Assembly (NCBI RefSeq): GCF_013416325.1 | Contig: NZ_JACCGK010000002.1 | Coordinates: 62,001 to 126,000, forward strand | DNA from: Vreelandella sedimenti | Lineage (GTDB): Bacteria > Pseudomonadota > Gammaproteobacteria > Pseudomonadales > Halomonadaceae | DNA length: 64,000 nucleotides | Direction of reading: 5' to 3' | Shown here: piece after piece, positions 16,485-26,729 of the stretch | Layout of the letters: the number at the start of each line of letters is the position of its first letter | How positions within the stretch are numbered: position 1 is the first letter of the stretch | Notes under the pieces: generated by a model | Databases searched by the model: none | What the model was told of the DNA's origin: nothing | The model's input: the letters and a program-made list of their open reading frames with translations, nothing else | Translations under genes and position numbers: made by a program

Positions 16485-17060
16485 TTATAAACGGTGCGCA
16501 TGGCGCCAACGCGCCAGCAGATCCAGCGGTGACCATTTACCTTGCAGCCAGGGCGCTAGTAAACGCATAGAGAGAGGAATAAACACAAAGACCATCACTG
16601 GCGTCAGCATTAGGGTGCTCACCACCACCCGCGGCAGTAACGCCCAATCGGCTAATACGCCACCGAATACAAATTGAAAGATCAGCGAGATAGGAAAGAA
16701 AGCCAGCCAGACAGCCACGGCCTGCTTCCAGCGCGGCGGTGCGCTGCTGCCGGTTTGAAACCACGCATCCAACCCGGTGGCCCGGTGCTCATGGGGCGCC
16801 TCATATAAGCCTTTACCGCGCGCCAACCACGCATGCCGTGAGGCGGAGTGCTCCCAGGCGGCTAAGGTCTCGCTGCTGCTAAAGCGGAATATAATCTGGT
16901 ATTCATCGTCATCAGCCGGTGGCGCTAGTACGCCAGAACCGAGGTAGCCAGCAAAGTCGGCCGCCAGTTCGCGCCCTTCATTAAGCCATCGATTAAAATC
17001 GGCGTAGCGGCCGTGCTCAACACGACGAGCCACCATCAACGTGACGGGTGAGGCAGACAT
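16485..17060 (-). CDS. antibiotic-biosynthesis-monooxygenase-type domain with membrane tail
   Basis: A 191-residue protein. Residues 1-100 form an ABM-type ferredoxin-like domain (VTLMVARRVEHGRYADFNRWL, then YQIIFRFSS). The remainder has two membrane spans (WLAFFPISLIFQFVFGGVL and VVVSTLMLTPVMVFVFIPLS) and a basic tail. This ABM-plus-two-span architecture is widespread in proteobacteria but uncharacterised. AGGAGATATACC precedes the ATG. A membrane-bound small-molecule oxygenase or sensor is possible, not shown. Confidence 0.75.
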   Translation of the reverse strand: MSASPVTLMVARRVEHGRYADFNRWLNEGRELAADFAGYLGSGVLAPPADDDEYQIIFRFSSSETLAAWEHSASRHAWLARGKGLYEAPHEHRATGLDAWFQTGSSAPPRWKQAVAVWLAFFPISLIFQFVFGGVLADWALLPRVVVSTLMLTPVMVFVFIPLSMRLLAPWLQGKWSPLDLLARWRHAHRL

Positions 17061-17187
17061 GGTATATCTCCTAATGTGTCTACAGCCAGCGCCGGATAGG
17101 CAGGCTGTTTGCTTTCAAGGGGATAACCCTGAAAGTCCAATTGCCACATTATACAAGCAATGTTGATGCCATGTGATGAATGTTGCG

Positions 17188-17595
17188 CTATACCCGTTGG
17201 CGCGACATGGATTCGCGCCCAGGCACAGGGTGGGGACGCTCGCCGCGTTGAAAGGCGCATACATGAACATAGATATCCACAGCGCTGAGAATGGCATCGG
17301 CCTCTTGGGCGTCGGGCTCGACTACCGGGCCGATATACTCACCTTCGCTACGGAGCACGGCCTCTAACTCGGTGCGGTAACGGTCGAGCAGGTGCTCCAG
17401 ATTGATGCGTATACGATGCACTTCCAGACCAAACGCTTTGCGCTGATCGGTACGCTTAAGGATGTCCAAAGGATTTGAAGCGGCTTCGATCAAGCTTTCT
17501 AACGTAGCGAAAACTAACTTTTCAGCACTGTTTAAATTGGGAATAATGGAATAAATGAGGTCATTTAAAGTGATCGGTGTTCCATGGCGGTGCAT
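17188..17595 (-). CDS. conserved-looking hypothetical protein
   Basis: A 135-residue soluble protein that I do not recognise. It is helical and charged in the middle (ILKRTDQRKAFGLEVHRIRI, then EHLLDRYRTELEAVL), with a basic C-terminal tail. It has no signal peptide or membrane span. The gene starts 7 bp after the DUF2835 gene on the same strand, so the two are probably co-transcribed. Nothing in it points to a reaction. Confidence 0.6.
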   Translation of the reverse strand: MHRHGTPITLNDLIYSIIPNLNSAEKLVFATLESLIEAASNPLDILKRTDQRKAFGLEVHRIRINLEHLLDRYRTELEAVLRSEGEYIGPVVEPDAQEADAILSAVDIYVHVCAFQRGERPHPVPGRESMSRQRV

Positions 17596-17602
17596 AGGCA
17601 GT

Positions 17603-17830
17603 TCAACGTCCGGTTAAGGGGTCAATGCTAATAAATCGGCCCTGCTCAGAAAAACTTAATCGATAAATACCGCGCACACCGTCCCGGCCCACCACCCGCC
17701 GAATTGCTTCGGCTGGAAATATCACCCAACGACCATCTACGCTGCGGGTTCTCACGTTGGCAATACGCCCCTCGTAATGGGCTAGACATTCATCATAATT
17801 AAGATTAATGACCACATCAATCGTTTGCAT
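17603..17830 (-). CDS. DUF2835 family small protein
   Basis: A 75-residue protein matching the DUF2835 pattern: an N-terminal VVINLNYDECLAHYEG strand-helix, then VRTRSVDGRWVIFPAEAIR, and the closing GIYRLSFSEQGRFISID. The family is restricted mainly to gammaproteobacteria, about 70-75 residues long, and has no known function; the fold is predicted to be a small beta structure. It precedes an unrecognised gene by 7 bp, probably as a two-gene unit. Confidence 0.8.
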   Translation of the reverse strand: MQTIDVVINLNYDECLAHYEGRIANVRTRSVDGRWVIFPAEAIRRVVGRDGVRGIYRLSFSEQGRFISIDPLTGR

Positions 17831-17965
17831 AGGGCTGGGATAGACTTGTCATAGGCTGGCATCGTGTCAGAAAAGTGTTGGCATCGCACAGCGCAAACTT
17901 GCGCTGTCGACGTTGCTCGCTAATACTTCATGGTATCCCAACTCGTACTTAGTCGGTAATGACCT

Positions 17966-18607
17966 ATGGCCGTTTCTTCCATTAGCACTGTTTCCCACGC
18001 TGCCTGGACGTATCCTTCAGCGAATACAATGTCCCCGCGCGTTGAGCAAGCCGCTAAAGGTCGTGCTTTTGAAGAAGATACGGCGTCTACCGACGCCCCT
18101 AAAACGACTAGCACTAGTGAAGAGAGTAGTGGCGCCGAGGCTGGCCCCAAACGGGCTGACGGTACGCCCATGGCGCCGGAAGAGATTCAGCTACTAGACC
18201 AACTTAAGCAGACCGACCGCGAAGTTCGCCAGCACGAGATGGCGCACCAAACAGTAGGCGGTGCCTATGCGGGCGGCGCCAGCTACGAGTATGAAGTTGG
18301 TCCCGATGGCAAACGTTACGCGGTCGCAGGGGAGGTACCGATCGATTATGGCCCGGTGCCCAATGACCCCCAAGCCACTATCGAAAAAATGCAGACCGTG
18401 ATCGCCGCGGCCATGGCGCCTGCGGATCCTTCCCCGACAGATTACCAAGTGGCCGCCCAAGCGCGTCAGTACCTGTTGGAAGCCAAGCTCGAAGCGTCCA
18501 TGCAGCTCAGTGAAATGGAGCAAGCCCGCAGCAACGGTGCCGCGGCAACTTCTTCTGCTGATGAATCAGCCGCTAACGAGCAGCCTTCAGAGGAACAAGC
18601 CGCTTAA
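17966..18607 (+). CDS. putative metalloprotease-like protein (CJM1_0395/SprA-related type)
   Basis: A 213-residue protein. The N-terminal 75 residues are low-complexity (Ser/Thr/Glu-rich). A conserved domain from about 80 to 185 begins REVRQHEMAHQTVGGAYAGG, containing the HExxH zinc motif HEMAH, and continues with YEVGPDGKRYAVAGEVPID. Homologues are annotated as putative metalloproteases related to SprA; activity has not been demonstrated to my knowledge. The C-terminus is acidic. The last 4 bp overlap the convergent GGDEF-EAL gene. Confidence 0.75.
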   Translation: MAVSSISTVSHAAWTYPSANTMSPRVEQAAKGRAFEEDTASTDAPKTTSTSEESSGAEAGPKRADGTPMAPEEIQLLDQLKQTDREVRQHEMAHQTVGGAYAGGASYEYEVGPDGKRYAVAGEVPIDYGPVPNDPQATIEKMQTVIAAAMAPADPSPTDYQVAAQARQYLLEAKLEASMQLSEMEQARSNGAAATSSADESAANEQPSEEQAA

Positions 18608-20409
18608 TTGTCCGCTAGCGCAAGGGAGCCCCACTCTTCACGGCCAGGCCAAATTTCCAACCAGGTAGGTAATGCCTCGGCGGGCATCGGTCGCGCAATA
18701 CCATAGCCTTGGGCTAAATCGCAGCCCAGCGCCATCAAAGCTTTAGCATGGTCTAAGGTTTCTACCCCCTCTGCCAGCATGGGCCGCTTAAAGCGATTAG
18801 CCATGTAAATGACGCTTTCCACAATCGCCATATCGTCCTGATCGGTTAGCATATCGCGGACAAAGCTCTGATCAATTTTGATCAGGCTGACCGGCAACTG
18901 CCGCAGATGGGTTAACGACGAAAACCCGGTGCCAAAGTCATCAATAGCAAAACTCACACCCAGTGACTGGCAGCGCGCCATATTTTGCAGTGCGGCCTGG
19001 ATATCGTGCATTGCCGCGCTTTCCAGCACTTCGAGTTTGAGCATTGCGGGCGGTACATCGGGGTAGCGCGCCAATAGCTCGCCAAGCCGCTGGCTAAAAT
19101 CACTCACTAACAGATGCGTAGGGCTTATATTCACATTGATCGGCAACGCGATGCCCTGAACTTGCCACTCACTCAACTGACGCAGCGCTCGTTCAATGAC
19201 CCACTCACCAAGATCCACCTCCAACGGAGTGGTATCGATGATGGGTAAAAACTGTACAGGCGCCAGCAGCCCCTCTTCAGGGTGCTGCCAACGAATCAGC
19301 GCCTCTAGACCGACTACTTTGCCACTGCGCATGTCGACCTGGGGCTGATAGTAAAGGCACAGTTCATTGTTAGTGAGGGCATCAATAAAACGCTGACGCT
19401 GCTCATGGCGCACCTGCAGCAAGCGGTCATGGTTAGGGTCAAACAGGTGGAACGTGTCGCGGCCACGCTGTTTGGCACGATACATGGCCTGGTTGGCATG
19501 TCGCAGCAGCACATCACCCTGAACGCGGTCATTAGGGTAGAGCGTGACTCCCAGGCTTGCCGTCAGATGAACACTCTGGCCCTCAATCATCATCGGCTGG
19601 CGAATGGAGCCCAGCAACTTCTCGAAAAAGTCATCGTCGACACCGTGGTGCAGTAACAGCACAAACTCATCGCCACCCACCCGCGCCAGCACGTCATCGC
19701 CAAACAACAGATGGCTGATGCGCTGTGAAAAAGAAGACAGCAGCACATCGCCCACGGTGGAGCCCAGCCGATCATTAATATTTTTGAAGAAATCAATATC
19801 CAGCGAACACACCGCCAAGGGGAGCTGCTTGGCTTCTGCATGCTGCATGGACTCTTGAATCAATTGCGTCAGCAATTGCAGATTGGGTAGCCCCGTGAGG
19901 GCATCAAAGTAGACTTCTCGATTAAGGTGGCGGGCATGGGCCGGAATGGCCGAAAGATCTGCGAGAACAATCACATGGTGATCAATCTCGCCGAGTTCAT
20001 TGCGTACACGATTGATCGACATCATGCCGGGATAAAACTGGCCATCGTGACTACGGTAGCTCACTTGGCTTTTGCTACGGTCACGCAACTGCAGCTCTTC
20101 ACGCATCAACCGCGTGGTGCGGCTATCGTCCAGCGGTAAAATGCTGAACGCTTCTGGTGTTTTGCCCTGTACATCGCCCTGCTTAATCCCCGTTAATTCA
20201 CAAAAGGCGGGGTTCACCTCCACCACCCGATTTTCCGCATCGGTAATAATGATCGCTTCATTGGCGTAACTAAATACCGATTCAGCGGGTGATGCCGCAT
20301 GGCTTACGGATGTCGTTGGCATCGCGTTCGAGCGGGGCAGTGAAGGTGATGGCTGGGAGTGCTGTTGAGACAAAGACTGTTCCTTCGATAAATTCAAGGA
20401 TTCATACAT
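18604..20409 (-). CDS. PAS-GGDEF-EAL cyclic-di-GMP enzyme, cytoplasmic
   Basis: A 601-residue protein with no membrane span: PAS (about 45-150, EAIIITDAENRVVEVNPAFC), GGDEF (about 165-325) and EAL (about 340-590). Both catalytic sites look intact: RVGGDEFVLLL for the cyclase, and LEALIRW, INVNIS, DDFGTGFSSL and KIDQSF for the phosphodiesterase. It can therefore in principle make and destroy c-di-GMP, with the PAS domain setting the balance. AGGAGAG precedes the ATG. It is transcribed alone, downstream of the chemoreceptor gene. Confidence 0.92.
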   Translation of the reverse strand: MYESLNLSKEQSLSQQHSQPSPSLPRSNAMPTTSVSHAASPAESVFSYANEAIIITDAENRVVEVNPAFCELTGIKQGDVQGKTPEAFSILPLDDSRTTRLMREELQLRDRSKSQVSYRSHDGQFYPGMMSINRVRNELGEIDHHVIVLADLSAIPAHARHLNREVYFDALTGLPNLQLLTQLIQESMQHAEAKQLPLAVCSLDIDFFKNINDRLGSTVGDVLLSSFSQRISHLLFGDDVLARVGGDEFVLLLHHGVDDDFFEKLLGSIRQPMMIEGQSVHLTASLGVTLYPNDRVQGDVLLRHANQAMYRAKQRGRDTFHLFDPNHDRLLQVRHEQRQRFIDALTNNELCLYYQPQVDMRSGKVVGLEALIRWQHPEEGLLAPVQFLPIIDTTPLEVDLGEWVIERALRQLSEWQVQGIALPINVNISPTHLLVSDFSQRLGELLARYPDVPPAMLKLEVLESAAMHDIQAALQNMARCQSLGVSFAIDDFGTGFSSLTHLRQLPVSLIKIDQSFVRDMLTDQDDMAIVESVIYMANRFKRPMLAEGVETLDHAKALMALGCDLAQGYGIARPMPAEALPTWLEIWPGREEWGSLALADN

Positions 20410-20547
20410 ATGTCTTTGCTCTCCTAGTCGTTTTTATAGAGCCGTCGCTATATAGGTTCGTTGTTATATAGAGCCGTTATTAGGTAAATAAAATCGATAT
20501 TATGAAGACAGTAGTGCTGCTAGGCATAATAACACCCTATGACGGCG

Positions 20548-20574
20548 AAGGTACTTTGCACTGCAAAGTACCTT
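20548..20574. repeat. perfect inverted repeat between signalling genes
   Basis: AAGGTACTTTGC (20548-20559) and GCAAAGTACCTT (20563-20574) form a perfect 12-bp stem with a 3-base loop, 55 bp after the chemoreceptor stop. It may end that transcript, but no T tract follows; a regulator-binding palindrome ahead of the next gene is the alternative. Confidence 0.55.
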
Positions 20575-20628
20575 ATCGACTGACGAGGTAATTAGTTAAA
20601 GAGCTTACTCAATATAACGGCAGGTAAG

Positions 20629-22581
20629 CTACGCGGGTGAGAGGGCTAAACGCTGGTGGGCCAACGCCGTATCGCGTACTTGGTAATCGCTCACTTTGCT
20701 GGACATATCATCCGCCTGATCATCAAGGGAGCGACTCGCTGCCGCCATTTCTTCAACCAAGGCGGCATTTTGCTGGGTGACCTCCTCTAACTGGGCCATG
20801 GCACGGTTAATTTGCTCAATTCCAGCCGACTGTTCATGGGTAGCTATCGTCATTTCCCCCATCAAACTCGCCATCTGCCCGACGCTCTGGGCAATTCGCG
20901 CCAAGGTCTTATTGGTGGAGGTGACCAGGTTTTCTCCGTCAGAGATTCTGGCCGCGTTATTATCGATCAATTGACGAATCTGGCTGGCTTCCTGGGCGCT
21001 GCGGCTAGCCAATTTGCGCACTTCATCGGCCACCACCGCAAAACCACGCCCATGTTCACCGGCTCTTGCCGCTTCAACCGAAGCGTTAAGCGCCAGTAAA
21101 TTGGTTTGGAAGGCAATGTTGTCGATGGTCGCCACAATGCTAGTCACCTGCTCGTTGGCCTGCAGGATATGCTGCATAGCCTGCTGAGCTTGCGACGCCA
21201 CTTGGGTAGCTTCTTGAGCCTGGTGAGCCACATCGTCCATCATTTGCTGAGCTTGCTGTGCGCTTTCAGAACTCTGGCGCACCGTCGCGGTGATTTGCTC
21301 CATACTCGATGCGGTTTGCACCAGCGAGGCCGACTGCTCTTCGGTGCGTTGTGCAAGGTCTTGATTACCCTGCGCCATCTGATTACTGGCCACGGCCACC
21401 GACTGCGCATTACGCTTCACATCTGCCACCAATGCTTCGGTGACCTCCGAAGATTCATTAAACGCCTGATATAGTTGTGAAAGCTCATCGCTACCAGGCA
21501 CGGCCAGACGTTGCGTTAAATCGTTACCTCGGTTAGCGATACTTGCCAGCGCTTGGTTAAGCGGTTGAGTAATCGCACGCACCATCAGCACGGCAGCGAT
21601 AATCGCAATCAAACTGGCTGCTAGCGCAATCCCCGCGTACTGCCAAAGCGCCTGTTGCGCGGCCTTGCGCAGCACCATGGTCTCGCTCACTACAGCGCTT
21701 GCGATACGATCCTCCAACGCTTTCAAACGGCCAATTTTTACCGTCTGCCATTCGAACCATTGCTCTGGATCAACGCCATAGCCGCCTACTGCAGCTTGGC
21801 TAATGGCCAGTTCGCGGCGCTCCAGCAGGCGTGCAATTTCTGGCCCGCTTAAAGCTTGATCGAGTTGCGCGCGGCTATCATCACTGGCCAAACTGCGGAA
21901 GCTATCTAAGTATGCCTGCTCTTTGCCGATCAACGTCAAAAAACGCTGCAGCATAGCAGTTGGCATACCGTCTGCTGCGAAGGCATTAGATAACAGCGCA
22001 CGCTCAATCCCGGCCAAATCTTTGGCTTCCAGCAGCTGTTCGTAGGCGTTTAGCTGGCGCGCAATGTCCCCTTCGCTGGTCAGATGCGACAACGTTCCGA
22101 CAAAGGCCATTAGTTGGCCGTTGATGCCAGTGTAATGGCTTAACGCATCGCCCATAGTAACGTCGAGGTTATCGACTCGCTGACGTAGCTGCGTCTGGCG
22201 CTGCCACTGCGCGTCAATCTCGTTGAGCTGTTGCGTTACAGCAGGGGTTAACAGCGCTTGATCCAATTCATCGCGCTGGGCTTGAAAAGCTTCAGCGGCG
22301 GCATCTGTATTAGGCCGCTGTTCATTTAGCCGGTTGCCAAAGGTTTCACCTTCGCTGCCCAGAAAACCAGCGGTCATCCCCCGTTCAAGTTGCATTTGGT
22401 GCACGGCATCACCGGCACGCTGGGCCAGTTGGGTCAAGGCGTGAACTCGACCAAACTCCTGCACTGTCGCGCGCCGTTCCATAATGCCTTGCGCAGCAAA
22501 CCAAGCCAGGGCAAGCAAGGGAAGCAGCAATACACAGGCAAATTTAAACCGCATCGACATGCGGTTAACGATAGTTTTCAT
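20629..22581 (-). CDS. methyl-accepting chemotaxis protein with NIT sensor domain
   Basis: A 650-residue chemoreceptor. Order: membrane span (about 12-30), a periplasmic helical NIT-type domain (about 50-295, [18 protein letters not shown], typical of nitrate/nitrite-sensing modules), a second span (about 312-332), HAMP, then the long signalling coiled coil whose tip carries the conserved [20 protein letters not shown] hairpin. No C-terminal receptor pentapeptide is seen. It would pass ligand state to CheA/CheW, which are not in this window. The ligand is unproven; NIT domains bind nitrate or nitrite in known cases. Confidence 0.92.
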   Translation of the reverse strand: MKTIVNRMSMRFKFACVLLLPLLALAWFAAQGIMERRATVQEFGRVHALTQLAQRAGDAVHQMQLERGMTAGFLGSEGETFGNRLNEQRPNTDAAAEAFQAQRDELDQALLTPAVTQQLNEIDAQWQRQTQLRQRVDNLDVTMGDALSHYTGINGQLMAFVGTLSHLTSEGDIARQLNAYEQLLEAKDLAGIERALLSNAFAADGMPTAMLQRFLTLIGKEQAYLDSFRSLASDDSRAQLDQALSGPEIARLLERRELAISQAAVGGYGVDPEQWFEWQTVKIGRLKALEDRIASAVVSETMVLRKAAQQALWQYAGIALAASLIAIIAAVLMVRAITQPLNQALASIANRGNDLTQRLAVPGSDELSQLYQAFNESSEVTEALVADVKRNAQSVAVASNQMAQGNQDLAQRTEEQSASLVQTASSMEQITATVRQSSESAQQAQQMMDDVAHQAQEATQVASQAQQAMQHILQANEQVTSIVATIDNIAFQTNLLALNASVEAARAGEHGRGFAVVADEVRKLASRSAQEASQIRQLIDNNAARISDGENLVTSTNKTLARIAQSVGQMASLMGEMTIATHEQSAGIEQINRAMAQLEEVTQQNAALVEEMAAASRSLDDQADDMSSKVSDYQVRDTALAHQRLALSPA

Positions 22582-22827
22582 AGCTTAGCCTCAAACAGAT
22601 AGCGTCGTTGGGGAGGTAAGCGGCGTGCTCGATTATTATTGTCCGCATCAACTGACGCGTTTAGCTAAGTCTGCCGCACTTTGCCGTTTAGTGAAATACG
22701 ATTAATTTTAGTGGATGAAATAACGACAAGCGGCGCGAGTATAGGGCGTTTGGGGAACTCTATATTGATTCAAGTCATAAAGCCTGACGGATTTTCAGGC
22801 CTAACAACCGGCTGAGTTGAGCGCTCC

Positions 22828-23355
22828 TTAAGGCGCTGGACTGGCGGCACCCAAAAAGCGCGCCTGCCAGTAATCGATCTCTAACGGCACGCTGACTACT
22901 GCACGACCCTTGCCAGGCGCATGAATCATTTGGCCGTTGCCACGATAAATTCCTACGTGAGTAGCTTTGCGTCGGTCGCCAAAGAAAAGCAGATCACCAG
23001 GGCGTGGGGTTTTCACCTGTGGCAAGGCGCGAAACTGCTCATCGGCGGAACGCGGAACACGAATACCCGCGGCCCGGTAGGTCATTTCCACTAAGCCAGA
23101 GCAGTCCAGACCATCAGGCGTATTTCCCCCAAAACGATACGGTGTGCCAATGGCCTGCTGAGCATGGGAGAGAATCAGCGCACGCTCCATAGAGAGTTCT
23201 GCGCGGTTAGGAGGTGCCTCAATGGGGGTAAGATCGCGGCTGGCACAACCCGCTAGCACCAGTAGTAACAGGCAGGTAAGCAGCCACCTTCCAGAAGGTG
23301 CCAACCTGCATGGTAGAGACCACAGGAAAGCCAATAGCATGGGCAGCCGCTCCAA
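22828..23355 (-). CDS. NlpC/P60 family lipoprotein, murein endopeptidase
   Basis: A 175-residue envelope protein. A lipobox LAGC places the lipidated Cys37 after a hydrophobic segment. The NlpC/P60 domain follows with catalytic Cys85 (DCSGLV), His133 (HVGIY) and a third polar residue His145 (IHAPG). Such enzymes cut peptide bonds in peptidoglycan stems, as the Spr/MepS type does. The domain starts AQQAIGTPYRFGG, as usual. An internal Met6 is a possible alternative start. It follows the histidine-phosphatase gene by 50 bp on the same strand. Confidence 0.92.
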   Translation of the reverse strand: MERLPMLLAFLWSLPCRLAPSGRWLLTCLLLLVLAGCASRDLTPIEAPPNRAELSMERALILSHAQQAIGTPYRFGGNTPDGLDCSGLVEMTYRAAGIRVPRSADEQFRALPQVKTPRPGDLLFFGDRRKATHVGIYRGNGQMIHAPGKGRAVVSVPLEIDYWQARFLGAASPAP

Positions 23356-23405
23356 TAAATCAACGTGCCTTCATGATGGCGCAAAGCATGCCTAGCCGCC
23401 AATAG

Positions 23406-24035
23406 TTAGCGGCCAATCCACTCGACAAAACTGGTTTCACCAAGCGCATGGCGCTCATGCCGCACCCGGCTCATTGCTGCGTAGGGTAAATCCATTACCA
23501 GTACCCGCGAAAGCGGCTGCTCGATCACCTGGCGCAGCAGGCCATTGCAGACAAATAGATGCGCCACTACCAGCACATGTTTACCAGGTGGATTACTCAG
23601 CAGCAGCTGCCAGGCCTCGGCCAATCGCGCATCAAAGGCTTGCAGGGTTTCGCCGCCAGGGGGAGACACCGTGGCAGGATCGAACCAAAACGCACTCATT
23701 CGCTCGGTGCCCTCTTCGGCAAACACCTGGGCGTGGGTTTTGCCCTCCCACTGCCCCAAATGCAGCTCGGCGAAATCGTCCTCCACCTGAACGGGCAGAT
23801 CAAACTCCTCGCCCAGCCATAGGGCAAATTCGCGGCAGCGCGTTAACGGCGAGGTCACGATCGCATCGTAGGGCAAATGTCCATCGACCGTATTCCGCAT
23901 CACTGCATCGGTCACCTGCTGCCAGCCGGTTTCACTCAGCGGATGGTCGGTGGAGCCGCGGAGCATACGCCCGCCCACCGGCTCACCGTGGCGCAGTAAA
24001 TCTATCGTCGTTTGTTCGGCTTCAGGAAAGCGCAT
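23406..24035 (-). CDS. histidine phosphatase family protein (CobC/PhoE-like)
   Basis: A 209-residue phosphoglycerate-mutase-fold phosphatase. The catalytic RHG motif is in LLRHGEPVGG, followed by the typical GSTDHPLSETG; a catalytic Glu lies in FAELHLGQWEG, and the second His is in VVAHLFVCNG, where most relatives have H-G/A. It resembles alpha-ribazole phosphatases in layout, but no cobalamin genes are present. It lies 49 bp downstream of the phosphonate-type permease gene on the same strand, so a role in phosphate release from an imported phospho-compound is conceivable. Confidence 0.82.
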   Translation of the reverse strand: MRFPEAEQTTIDLLRHGEPVGGRMLRGSTDHPLSETGWQQVTDAVMRNTVDGHLPYDAIVTSPLTRCREFALWLGEEFDLPVQVEDDFAELHLGQWEGKTHAQVFAEEGTERMSAFWFDPATVSPPGGETLQAFDARLAEAWQLLLSNPPGKHVLVVAHLFVCNGLLRQVIEQPLSRVLVMDLPYAAMSRVRHERHALGETSFVEWIGR

Positions 24036-24084
24036 AGGGGTAACCTCGCCGATCTAGGCAGTTTGCAGATTAGGAAACCGATGA

Positions 24085-24900
24085 TTAGATAATCGCGTGA
24101 CGCACGCGGGCAGAGATCCACTCCGACACCAGCACGGTGGCGAAAATCATAATAAAAATGACGCTAACTTGATCCCAGGCGAGGCTATTGATCGAGGCAT
24201 TCAACTGCAGACCAATACCACCTGCCCCGACCAAGCCCAACACTGTCGACTCACGAATATTAATGTCCCAGCGGTAAACGCTAATCCCCGCGAATGCGGG
24301 CATCACCTGGGGCAGTACACCGTAGTTCATCACCTGCAGTCGGCTCGCCCCGGTTGCACTAATCGCCTCAACGGGCGTGGGATGGATCTCTTCAATCGCT
24401 TCGTAAAGCAGCTTGCCCACAAAGCCGATGGAGCGCAGGGCAATGGCAATAATCCCCGCCAGCACGCCGGGGCCAAGAATGGTGACCAGCAGCATTGCCC
24501 AAATCAGCGAGTTAATGGAGCGCGATGAAACGATCACCATCAGCGCCAAACTGCGCACCAGCGGATGCGGCGTAGTGTTACGGGCGGCTAAAAATGCCAC
24601 CGGAAACGCCATCATAATCCCTAACGCGGTGCCCAAAGTGGCGATATTGATGGTGTCCCACATGGGCTTCCAGAGCACATTGGCGTAACCCCACTTGGGT
24701 GGGGTCATACGGCTGATTAGATCGGCGCCCTGGCGGCCGGCATCTTCCACAAACACCCACATGGTGTTGTCGGAAATCAACTTCCAGCAGAGCAGAAATA
24801 GGCTGACACCCGCCAGCCAAGCCAGGTACTGCAACCATTGAGCGCGGGTAGTGCGCCGCCGCCAAACCGGCTGACCCTGGGGTGTAGTGGAAACAGGCAT
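24085..24900 (-). CDS. phnE: phosphonate-type ABC transporter permease (second copy)
   Basis: A 271-residue inner-membrane permease with about six spans. The C-terminal half carries the BPD-transporter loop that contacts the ATPase (EAISATGASRLQVMNYGVLP) and the VGAGGIGLQLNASI segment characteristic of PhnE. It is the last of four transporter genes in the order phnD-phnC-phnE-phnE and forms the membrane channel with the other PhnE copy. Possible substrates are phosphonates, phosphite or phosphate esters. Confidence 0.9.
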   Translation of the reverse strand: MPVSTTPQGQPVWRRRTTRAQWLQYLAWLAGVSLFLLCWKLISDNTMWVFVEDAGRQGADLISRMTPPKWGYANVLWKPMWDTINIATLGTALGIMMAFPVAFLAARNTTPHPLVRSLALMVIVSSRSINSLIWAMLLVTILGPGVLAGIIAIALRSIGFVGKLLYEAIEEIHPTPVEAISATGASRLQVMNYGVLPQVMPAFAGISVYRWDINIRESTVLGLVGAGGIGLQLNASINSLAWDQVSVIFIMIFATVLVSEWISARVRHAII

Positions 24901-24976
24901 TTAAACTCTCGACAAATTAAGGGGCCAGAAATTACTGATCCATAAGTTACTGATCTAGCAGTTACTGAATCGGCGT

Positions 24977-25795
24977 TTACTGAGTCCAGCGGCGGACATG
25001 GCTTGAGCTGTACTCGCACAGCAGCACAATGGCGATGATAATCAGCAGAATCGCCGCAGAGGTGTCGTACTCATAGCGGCTCAGCGAGGTATTCAGCGTG
25101 GCGCCAATACCGCCTGCACCGACAATGCCAATCACCGAGGACTCACGGAAGTTGATATCCAAACGGTACATGGAAAGCCCGATCAAACGCGGCATTACCT
25201 GGGGCTGCACGGCGTGATTCATGGTCTGCCACCAACTGGCGCCCGTGGCGCGCACCGCTTCTACCTGCCGCCAATCCAAGTCTTCAATATCTTCCGCCAG
25301 CAGCTTGGCCATAAAGCCAATCGTCGCGAAGGCCAGAGTAATCATGCCCGCAAACGGCCCGAAGCCGAACATCACCACAAACAGAATGGCGATGATGATC
25401 TCCTGGAATGTGCGCGAAACGGCGATAATCGCGCGACACACAAAGTAGATCGGCAGTGGTGAAATATTACGCGCTGCCCCTAAGCCCACGGGTATCGCCA
25501 GCAGCACACCCAATACCGTGGAGGTGAGCGTCATGGTCAAACTTTCCAGCAAGCCCGCGACGATATCGTCGTAGCGGCTGACAAAGTCAGGCTGCATAAA
25601 GGCGCCTAAAAAATTAACCGCCCGGCCCGCGCCTTCCGCCACCCGCGCCCAGTTCACCTCAACCGAGGTAAGCGCTAAAAACAGATACACCACTGCACCG
25701 ATGGCGAGCCCCCAGCGCAAGCGGGGACTTTCAATTAGCGGTAGTCGCCTCCACTGACCGCGCTGCGCCGCCTGCTGGCGTGCATGCTCGCTCAT
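24977..25795 (-). CDS. phnE: phosphonate-type ABC transporter permease (first copy)
   Basis: A 272-residue permease homologous to the downstream copy, with about six spans and the motif [20 protein letters not shown] followed by [16 protein letters not shown]. Its start overlaps the end of phnC by 4 bp (ATGA), indicating translational coupling. The two PhnE copies probably form a heterodimer. The 76-bp gap to the second copy has no obvious feature. Confidence 0.9.
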   Translation of the reverse strand: MSEHARQQAAQRGQWRRLPLIESPRLRWGLAIGAVVYLFLALTSVEVNWARVAEGAGRAVNFLGAFMQPDFVSRYDDIVAGLLESLTMTLTSTVLGVLLAIPVGLGAARNISPLPIYFVCRAIIAVSRTFQEIIIAILFVVMFGFGPFAGMITLAFATIGFMAKLLAEDIEDLDWRQVEAVRATGASWWQTMNHAVQPQVMPRLIGLSMYRLDINFRESSVIGIVGAGGIGATLNTSLSRYEYDTSAAILLIIIAIVLLCEYSSSHVRRWTQ

Positions 25796-26652
25796 CGTGC
25801 TGCCCCCGCTTCGATTGACGACATTACCCGCGCGTAGGGAGGATTAATCGGAGCAGTGTTAGTCGCCTCATCGCCGCTGACTGCATCGTCCATTGGTTCA
25901 GGCGTGGTGTCCCAGTCCTCTTCACCGTAAATCGTGGTGAGGATCTCGCTGGTGAGTTCGCTGGGAAGGCCATCAAAGACGATTTCACCCGCCCGCAGGC
26001 CGACAATGCGGTCAGCAAACTGCTGGGCCAGCGCTACATCGTGAATATTGATGATCGCCGCCAGTTCGCGCTCTGCGCATAGCTCACGAATCAAACGCAT
26101 GATTTGACGCGAAGTTTTCGGGTCAAGGCTGGCAGTAGGCTCGTCAACCAGCAACAGCTTAGGGCTTTGCAGTAGCGCCCTGGCGATACCCACCCGCTGG
26201 CGTTGGCCGCCAGACAGGGCATCGGCACGTTTATCGATGGCATGCGGCAGCCCCACTCGCTCCAATAGACGGAAGGCTTCGACCACGGCCTCCTGCGGGT
26301 AGCGGCGCAGGAAGCTGCGCCAAAAGCCCACGTAACCGAGCTGACCTGAAAGCACGTTCTCCATCACGGTTAGGCGGTCTACTAACGCATACTCTTGAAA
26401 AATCATGCCCATGGAGCGGCGGGCATGACGCAGCTTATGTCCCGAGAGCTTCGTCAGCTCCGTGCCGTCCAGGCGAATGCTGCCCTGAGTAGGCTCAACC
26501 AGCCGGTTCACACAGCGAATCAGTGTGCTTTTACCCGCGCCAGATGGGCCAATCAGCGCCATCACTTGGCCTTTGGGCAGCGTGAGTTCAATATCCGTCA
26601 GCGCTCGATCCCCGGTAGGGTAACGTTTACCAACGCCGGTGAGTGTCAACAT
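25792..26652 (-). CDS. phnC: phosphonate-type ABC transporter ATP-binding protein
   Basis: A 286-residue ABC ATPase: Walker [10 protein letters not shown] (about 36-44), signature [15 protein letters not shown], Walker [13 protein letters not shown] and switch His in NIHDVALA. This is the PhnC type ([22 protein letters not shown]). It has a C-terminal extension of about 40 residues beyond the ATPase core ([15 protein letters not shown] onward) that is not needed for activity. It powers the two adjacent permeases. Confidence 0.92.
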   Translation of the reverse strand: MLTLTGVGKRYPTGDRALTDIELTLPKGQVMALIGPSGAGKSTLIRCVNRLVEPTQGSIRLDGTELTKLSGHKLRHARRSMGMIFQEYALVDRLTVMENVLSGQLGYVGFWRSFLRRYPQEAVVEAFRLLERVGLPHAIDKRADALSGGQRQRVGIARALLQSPKLLLVDEPTASLDPKTSRQIMRLIRELCAERELAAIINIHDVALAQQFADRIVGLRAGEIVFDGLPSELTSEILTTIYGEEDWDTTPEPMDDAVSGDEATNTAPINPPYARVMSSIEAGAAR

Positions 26653-26678
26653 GGAAGTGCCTCATCTACATAGCGGTT

Positions 26679-26704
26679 CGGCCAGAAGGTTGCCCTCCTG
26701 GCCG
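26679..26704 (-). terminator. hairpin between phnD and phnC
   Basis: CGGCCAG (26679-26685) and CTGGCCG (26698-26704) pair, extended inward by AGG/CCT, just after the phnD stop codon. Without a T tract it is more likely an mRNA-stability or partial-termination hairpin favouring binding-protein expression. Confidence 0.45.
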
Positions 26705-26729
26705 ATCGTATTGGGGTACTGCTTAGAGA

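Noticed and set aside
20434..20480. Short direct repeats TATAGAGCCGT upstream of the PAS-GGDEF-EAL gene
   Set aside because: Only two short copies in an A+T-rich leader; could be chance and no symmetry supports an operator.
23474..24037. 187-codon plus-strand frame opposite the histidine phosphatase
   Set aside because: Arg/Pro/Ala-rich antisense shadow without a ribosome site; the phosphatase motifs on the other strand are clear.
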